64,000 nt of DNA from Flavobacterium sp. UBA7680 (GTDB lineage: Bacteria > Bacteroidota > Bacteroidia > Flavobacteriales > Flavobacteriaceae). Below, one piece after another: positions 58,861-64,000 of this stretch. Both the position numbers and the translations under genes were made by a program. Position 1 is the first letter of the stretch; each line of letters begins with the position of its first letter. The notes beneath the pieces are model-generated. The model had not been told where the DNA came from. It was given only the letters and a program-made list of their open reading frames with translations, and made no database searches. The stretch lies in assembly GCF_002482975.1 (NCBI RefSeq), contig NZ_DLHA01000017.1, forward strand, positions 38,837-102,836. The letters are read 5' to 3'.

Positions 58861-60390
58861 TTAATAACCAGGATTTTGATCTTCTGGGTTTATATCATCA
58901 TTTAACTGGATTTCTTTTAGAGAAATTGGATATCTATTATGAAACTCGGCAATTGTACCGCTTTGTGCTGCCCATTTATTACGAGCTTTTACATTTTGAA
59001 CCAATTTTCCTGTACGGATAAGGTCCATTCTTCTCCAGCCTTCAAATGCTAATTCACGCATACGCTCATCCAAAATTCTGTCTCTGAAATCTGCCTGAGA
59101 AAGTCCTGTCCAATTCATTCCCGCCGGAAGTGTTCCTCCAAAAGCACGAGTACGAACTTGATTTACATATCCTTCAGCATCAGTAGTACTTCCTAATTCG
59201 TTTAAACATTCTGCGTAGCACAACAATACATCAGCATAACGGATATAGGGTTTATTTTTTCCTGAATTCCAGAATGATTGTCTTCCGTCTACACGAACAT
59301 CTTCGTATTTTTTTACGTGCGGATCTAATTCATCTCCTCCAAAACCTGCAGGGATTGTTGGTGTAATTCCTCTATAAGTAAAATCATAACGAATACTTGC
59401 ATCTTTACGTCTATCACCTGGTTCCCAGATACCACCTGCTGATTTATCGCTATAGCAATATTGTGTAGGAACTAATAAATCATATCCTCCAAAATAAGCA
59501 TACTGATCTAAATTTGCTATTGCTCTAGAACCTGTCTGCCATTGAATTTGGTTGTTGTCAGGCCAAGTGTTATTAAATTGAAACTCATAAAGTGACTCTG
59601 TAGAGTTAGCATGATCAGGGCTAAAAACATCTGCATAATTTGCTAATAAGCTGTATTTCCCTGAAGAGATAACTTTTCCTAGCCATTCTTTTGCCTGAGT
59701 ATAGTCACGTGCACCAGAAGCTACAGGAGCATATAAAAACACTTTACCTAATAATGCCTGAGCAAGATATTTGACTGGCAAAGCTTTATTTGACTGTGTA
59801 ACTGGCAAATTTGCTTCGGCTACTTTAAGATCATTGACAATATAAGTATATACATCTGGCAATGAATGCCTTCCATATCCTAATTCCTGAGTACGTGCCT
59901 GATCCAAAATTGGAATTTCTCCCCAGTATTGTGAAAGCTCAAACATTAAACTAGCTCTTATAAAACTAGCTTCTCCCAGCAATATATTTCTTCGGGCTGT
60001 ATCAGCTTCTGTATTATTGTTCAAGGCATATATTGCCTGACCAGCACTTTGTAAAACTAACCAGCGTGAATCCCATTGCTCAGCCAAAGCTGTATTTTCC
60101 TGAGAAAGAAAACCATTATAGTAATCTAATCCCGCTTGTCCCGGAGTTGTCATTACCTGAAATGCTCCTTGCTGCGTTTCATCTGTTCCTAATTGAAACA
60201 TTAGTCCTCCTCTATCTTTTTGTACATTTCTCCATGAAGAATACATTCCTAAAACAAGAGGTTCAATATTATCCATTTTTGAATAAGTCTGTTCTTCAGT
60301 AAGAGCAGTATTTGGGTCCTGATCTAAGAAATCTGAGCAGGAAGCAAAAAGCATTATAGATGCCATTGCCGTTAAAATTTTTACTTTCAT
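58861..60390 (-). CDS. SusD/RagB family starch-binding-like outer-membrane lipoprotein
   Basis: A 509-residue surface lipoprotein (lipobox FASC, Cys18, followed by SDFLDQDPNTALTEEQTY, the usual SusD start). The helix-rich scaffold has TPR-like parts (ARRNILLGEASFIRASLMFELSQYWGEIPIL) and the C-terminal SusD sequence (ADVLLCYAECLNELG, YVNQVRTRAFGG, ILDERMRELAFEGWRRMDLIRTGKL). It covers the SusC pore and binds the glycan. The stop of SusC lies 33 bases upstream, so they are one unit. Confidence 0.95.
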   Translation of the reverse strand: MKVKILTAMASIMLFASCSDFLDQDPNTALTEEQTYSKMDNIEPLVLGMYSSWRNVQKDRGGLMFQLGTDETQQGAFQVMTTPGQAGLDYYNGFLSQENTALAEQWDSRWLVLQSAGQAIYALNNNTEADTARRNILLGEASFIRASLMFELSQYWGEIPILDQARTQELGYGRHSLPDVYTYIVNDLKVAEANLPVTQSNKALPVKYLAQALLGKVFLYAPVASGARDYTQAKEWLGKVISSGKYSLLANYADVFSPDHANSTESLYEFQFNNTWPDNNQIQWQTGSRAIANLDQYAYFGGYDLLVPTQYCYSDKSAGGIWEPGDRRKDASIRYDFTYRGITPTIPAGFGGDELDPHVKKYEDVRVDGRQSFWNSGKNKPYIRYADVLLCYAECLNELGSTTDAEGYVNQVRTRAFGGTLPAGMNWTGLSQADFRDRILDERMRELAFEGWRRMDLIRTGKLVQNVKARNKWAAQSGTIAEFHNRYPISLKEIQLNDDINPEDQNPGY

Positions 60391-60423
60391 AATTATATTT
60401 TTAATTATTGTCGAAAATTATTT

Positions 60424-63400
60424 TTAAAGTGAAACATTTAAACCTAAAACAAACATTCTTGAATTAGGATAACTATCTCCTCCTTCTGGATCGTAACCTT
60501 TATATTTTGTGATCGTAAATAAATTAGATCCGGTAACATAAAGTCTTAGATTTTGAAGATATGCTTTCTCCAAAATTGAGTTAGGAAAGTTGTATGACAA
60601 CGTCAATGCATTTAAACGTAAGAACGAAGAATTTTGAATTGCCAAAGATGTCTCATAACTGTTAAATCTTCCTCCTCCATAGTAAGCTCTTGGTACATCT
60701 GTATCAGTATGCTCTGGTGTCCAACGGTCTAATAAATCAGTATGAGCAGCGCTCATTCCGCCAGAACTCATAAAACTTTCATAAGCAGAACTAATTCTTC
60801 TTCCTCCAATAGAGTAAGCAAAAACAGCATTTAACCCGAAACCTTTGTAGCTAAAATCAGTTGCAAATCCTCCATAAAAATCCGGATCTGTGTTTCCTAC
60901 TACATAACGGTCGTTATCATCAATTTTTCCGTCTTTGTTTCTATCTACAGGAACAATATCTCCCGGTTTAACTGTTCTTCCTCCAAAATTGATTTTGCTT
61001 ATTTCTGTCATATCTGATGCCTGAGCAATTTTATCAAACTCAAATACATAAATAGAATTAACAGATTTACCTACGAATAAATTTCCTGTTCTTTGAATTT
61101 CAACTCCAGTGTAACCTCCTGTATTGTAAATCGCTGTAGTTTCTCCATATAACTTGGTAATTTTATTTTTGGCAGATGAAATGTTTCCTGAAACATCCCA
61201 GTTAAGATTATTATTTTTTAAGATTTTATAGTTTGCAGTAAACTCAACTCCTTTGTTTACCATCGTACCTACGTTGTCTATTCCAGTAGTAAACCCACTT
61301 AAACTAGTTACGCTTTTTACCATTAACAGGTTGTCATTTTTAATATCAAAATAATCCACTGTCATAGAAAATCTGTTATCTGAAGTTGCAAAGTCTAAAC
61401 CAAAATCAAATTGTTTTTGTCTTTCCCATTGTAAATCAGGATTTCCTAAATAATCGCTTGGTTTGTAAACGACACTTCCATTTGTATAAACTGGTCTATA
61501 TTTACTTACATAAGCATAGTTAGGTATGTTTTGATTTCCTGCAATACCATAACTTCCTCGAAGTTTTAATAATTTAATACTTTCTACAGATTGCAAAAAT
61601 TCTTTAGCAATATCCCATCCTAAAGCTACAGATGGAAAAGTTCCCCATTTATTATTAGGTCCAAAACGAGAAGAACCGTCTAAACGTGTTGTAACTGTTG
61701 CGAAGTATTTTTTATCATACGAATAATTCAATCTTCCTGTATAAGAAAGTAATGTCGTTGTCACAAAATCTGAACCTAATGAAAAATCTTGTTTTTGAGA
61801 CGCCCCATTTAAGTACATATAAGTAAAATCATCTGATGAAAAGCCTCTTGCATCAACTTGTGTGTAATTGTTTGAATTTTTCTGCATAGAAAAAGCTCCA
61901 AGTGCACTAAAATCGTGTTTTCCTATTGATTTATTATATGTGATTGTATTATCCCATTGGTAGTTCAATTCACTGTATCTGTAATGATTAGCATCTCCGT
62001 TTGCCGAATTTCTAATAGATTGTCCTGTATCCATTGGCTGGTACGAAAAGTTTGCCTGATCAGTAATATCTACAGAAAAAGTAGTTCTTAAGTTTAATCC
62101 GTCAGCAGGTTTAATGTTTACATAATTACTTGACATTAAACGGTTTTTAGAACTTACATTATCAATCGTTAAACTTTTAATTGGATTGTAAGCATCTGCG
62201 TTCAATACGTCTCCGTATTTCAAATAAGTAGCATCTGGATCAATAGGCAATAGTGGATTAGCGCCTAATGCATTTCCGAAAGCACTTCCTTCTATATAAC
62301 TTGCTTCACTACGTGAAAAAGTAGTACTTGTACCTATTTGAAGCCATTTTTTAACGTCCTGCGTCAAATTGATTTTTCCGTTATATCTTTTGAAAGAAGA
62401 CTTTTCTAAAAGTCCATCCTGATCTGCATAGTTGAAACTCACAAAATAAGAACCTTTATCTCCTCCTCCCGAAAAAGAAAGATTGTAATTAGTCTGCATT
62501 CCTGTTCTTGCTACTTGATCTAACCAGTTGTAGCTTTTTCCTGTTCTGTAAGATTCTAATTCGTATGGGGCAAATACTGTAGATCCGTCTGATTTAATCT
62601 GGTTGATGTAAGCAGCACGATCAGCAGTTGGATTTTGATCCATATATTGATTTGCAAATGCATCAACTCTAAGGTCAAACAATTGCTGTCCGTTCATTAA
62701 CGGAAGCGTTTTGCTAAACTCAGACATTCCAACCCAGGTATCAAAGTTTATTTTACCTTCTCCTTTTGTTCCTTTTTTAGTCGTAATTACCACAACTCCA
62801 TTTGCTCCTCTTGCACCATAAATAGCTGTAGAAGAAGCATCTTTTAAGATATCAATATTCGCAATATCATTAGGGTTTATCGATTCAAAACCGCCATCTA
62901 TAATAAGACCGTCTACTACAAATATTGGATTTGTACCAAATTGTATCGAGTTGTTTCCTCTAATTTTAATAGAACCACTTGAACCCGGAGTTGTATTTTG
63001 CTGTACATAAACACCCGCTGCACGCCCTTGCAATGCCTGCACTGCGTTTGCTGTTGGTGTTTCCAGCAGTTTTTCTCCTTTTACGTTTCCTACTGCTCCA
63101 GTAAGATCTCCTCTTTTTACTGAAGCTCCTACTACAATAATCTCAGTTAATTCCTGTGGACTCGGAGTTAAAGAGACATTAATTTCAGATTTATTGGCAA
63201 CAACGCTCTGAGTATTAAATCCTATAAACTTGAACTCTAAAGTTGAGCCGGATTTTACGTTTGACAATTTATAACTGCCGTCTATGTCTGTTACTGTAGA
63301 AGTCTGTGTACCTTTTACCAGAATTGTGGCTCCTGGCAATGGTAAATTTTCATTGTCTGTAACTTTACCGGTTATGGTTTGGGAGTAAAGTGTACCGGCA

Positions 63401-63447
63401 CACATCATAACTACTAAGAAGCATAAGTATCTTATTGCAATTCTCAT
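60424..63447 (-). CDS. SusC/RagA family TonB-linked outer-membrane transporter
   Basis: A 1007-residue outer-membrane glycan importer powered by TonB. Signal peptide (residues 1-22), CarboxypepD_reg-like domain (24-105: ITGKVTDNENLPLPGATILVKGTQTSTVTDIDGSYKLSN), then the plug with the SusC signature (VQALQGRAAGVYVQQNTTPGSSGSIKIRGNNSIQFGTNPIFVVDGLIIDGG and SINPNDIANIDILKDASSTAIYGARGANGVVVITTKKG). The barrel fills the rest and ends LGLNVSL. It is the first gene of the minus-strand part of the locus, with a consensus promoter at 63558-63587. Confidence 0.96.
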   Translation of the reverse strand: MRIAIRYLCFLVVMMCAGTLYSQTITGKVTDNENLPLPGATILVKGTQTSTVTDIDGSYKLSNVKSGSTLEFKFIGFNTQSVVANKSEINVSLTPSPQELTEIIVVGASVKRGDLTGAVGNVKGEKLLETPTANAVQALQGRAAGVYVQQNTTPGSSGSIKIRGNNSIQFGTNPIFVVDGLIIDGGFESINPNDIANIDILKDASSTAIYGARGANGVVVITTKKGTKGEGKINFDTWVGMSEFSKTLPLMNGQQLFDLRVDAFANQYMDQNPTADRAAYINQIKSDGSTVFAPYELESYRTGKSYNWLDQVARTGMQTNYNLSFSGGGDKGSYFVSFNYADQDGLLEKSSFKRYNGKINLTQDVKKWLQIGTSTTFSRSEASYIEGSAFGNALGANPLLPIDPDATYLKYGDVLNADAYNPIKSLTIDNVSSKNRLMSSNYVNIKPADGLNLRTTFSVDITDQANFSYQPMDTGQSIRNSANGDANHYRYSELNYQWDNTITYNKSIGKHDFSALGAFSMQKNSNNYTQVDARGFSSDDFTYMYLNGASQKQDFSLGSDFVTTTLLSYTGRLNYSYDKKYFATVTTRLDGSSRFGPNNKWGTFPSVALGWDIAKEFLQSVESIKLLKLRGSYGIAGNQNIPNYAYVSKYRPVYTNGSVVYKPSDYLGNPDLQWERQKQFDFGLDFATSDNRFSMTVDYFDIKNDNLLMVKSVTSLSGFTTGIDNVGTMVNKGVEFTANYKILKNNNLNWDVSGNISSAKNKITKLYGETTAIYNTGGYTGVEIQRTGNLFVGKSVNSIYVFEFDKIAQASDMTEISKINFGGRTVKPGDIVPVDRNKDGKIDDNDRYVVGNTDPDFYGGFATDFSYKGFGLNAVFAYSIGGRRISSAYESFMSSGGMSAAHTDLLDRWTPEHTDTDVPRAYYGGGRFNSYETSLAIQNSSFLRLNALTLSYNFPNSILEKAYLQNLRLYVTGSNLFTITKYKGYDPEGGDSYPNSRMFVLGLNVSL

Positions 63448-63557
63448 AATAATTTGGTTTTTTAGTTAATAAATTAGTGAGTTAGTTTTATTCTTTTTAT
63501 TGAGCATTAAAATATGAGAAAACGAATTGACTTATACTATACTATACTACAACATTA

Positions 63558-63587
63558 CAAACATACAAATATTTTCATTACATCCAA
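63558..63587 (-). promoter_or_regulatory. Canonical promoter of susC (TTG-N19-TATGTTTG)
   Basis: On the minus strand TTG (63585-63587), 19 bases, TATGTTTG (63558-63565). The predicted leader is about 105 bases and holds a CTATA tandem repeat (63533-63550). Confidence 0.78.
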
Positions 63588-64000
63588 ATTTATGTTTTAA
63601 GAATTTCATATTTTTTTTGATGATTTATTTCGGCTTTAACAGAAATACCAAGCTTTAAAAAGGAAAAAGAAAATAAAGGAATAATTAATTTAAAGAAATC
63701 TCAGACAAAACCGAAGAGTATTTTAATCTAAAACAAAGAAAACAGGTATAATTTACCTGCAAAATCAAAGAAATAATTTTCGACAATTTTCAGGTATTTC
63801 AACCCAAATACAAACAAAAAAAGACGCACTGCTGTGCGTCTCTACGTTAAAATCTTTGTGTATTTATATCGTTTTGTTTTACTACACATAGACCTGACAG
63901 ATTTTAAAAACCTGTCAGGTCTCGATTGAACACAAAAAAGACGCACTGCTGTGCGTCTCTACAGAAAATTGGGATATTTGAATTGTCAATTTTATAATTA
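63588..64000. repeat. Repeat-bearing region at the right edge
   Basis: No gene seen. Two direct copies of the hairpin AGACGCACTGCTGTGCGTCT followed by CTAC lie at 63815-63845 and 63934-63962. Between them is GACCTGACAGATTTT / AAAACCTGTCAGGTC (63891-63921), of the family also at 50321 and 55616. Confidence 0.8.

Larger units (their letters stand above)
41233..63447. other. Polysaccharide utilisation locus (SusC to GH97)
   Basis: SusC-SusD-GH2-GH95-GH92 on the minus strand, then a + strand AraC-sugar porter-DUF5107 group, then GalM and GH97 on the minus strand. The parts fit a full pathway: capture, cleavage, import, regulation and entry into metabolism. The enzyme families suggest a substrate with mannose, fucose or L-galactose, and beta-mannose or glucosamine links, such as an N-glycan or plant glycan; this is inference. 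Confidence 0.85.

Overview
The window is chromosomal DNA from a member of the Bacteroidota, most likely Flavobacterium. It is AT-rich. It carries SusC/SusD-type receptors, DUF4290, DUF5686, DUF5107 and START-like proteins typical of the phylum, and many genes lie behind the Bacteroidota -7 promoter box TAnnTTTG, often with a TTG 19 bases upstream. Intergenic regions hold several families of short palindromic repeats that recur within the window.

Positions 1-20,960 are mainly housekeeping. They hold the 5' part of a two-PAS histidine kinase gene that runs off the left edge, xerD, a lipoprotein, three small outer-membrane barrel genes (one with an apparent 3' frameshift), aroQ, a DUF5686 protein, a cation efflux transporter, the DUF493-DUF4290-murA operon (MurA has Asp in place of the usual catalytic Cys), a secreted esterase-like protein, a P-loop protein, recQ-fmt, an HU gene behind a textbook promoter, YqgE, a class IV aminotransferase, a START-like protein and a tRNA-Met.

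Positions 21,000-37,400 form a stress and detoxification region. A + strand group (GNAT protein, MhqD-like esterase, cupin, MhqO-like dioxygenase) has two promoters that share the near-palindrome TTAATCTAGGTTAA exactly 23 bases upstream of the -7 box. Next comes a minus-strand island: AraC regulator, four-helix membrane protein, outer-membrane barrel, OsmC, exported BCP-type peroxiredoxin, exported thioredoxin, exported MsrA, exported MsrB and a DsbD-like electron importer. Together these look like a cell-envelope peroxide-removal and methionine-sulfoxide repair system. Three of its promoters share an aligned block of about 70 bp with identical spacing, most simply read as the AraC regulator's binding region. 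A VOC protein, a second AraC regulator and an MFS exporter follow.

Positions 37,600-41,200 encode a TonB-dependent siderophore-type receptor and a PepSY membrane protein. Positions 41,233-63,447 form a polysaccharide utilisation locus: SusC, SusD, a GH2 enzyme with an inserted F5/8 type C domain, GH95, GH92, a DUF5107-TPR protein, a sugar porter, an AraC regulator, GalM and GH97. The enzyme set suggests a mannose-, fucose- and galactose-containing glycan; the exact substrate is not shown by sequence. The right edge is a repeat-bearing region upstream of susC with its predicted promoter.
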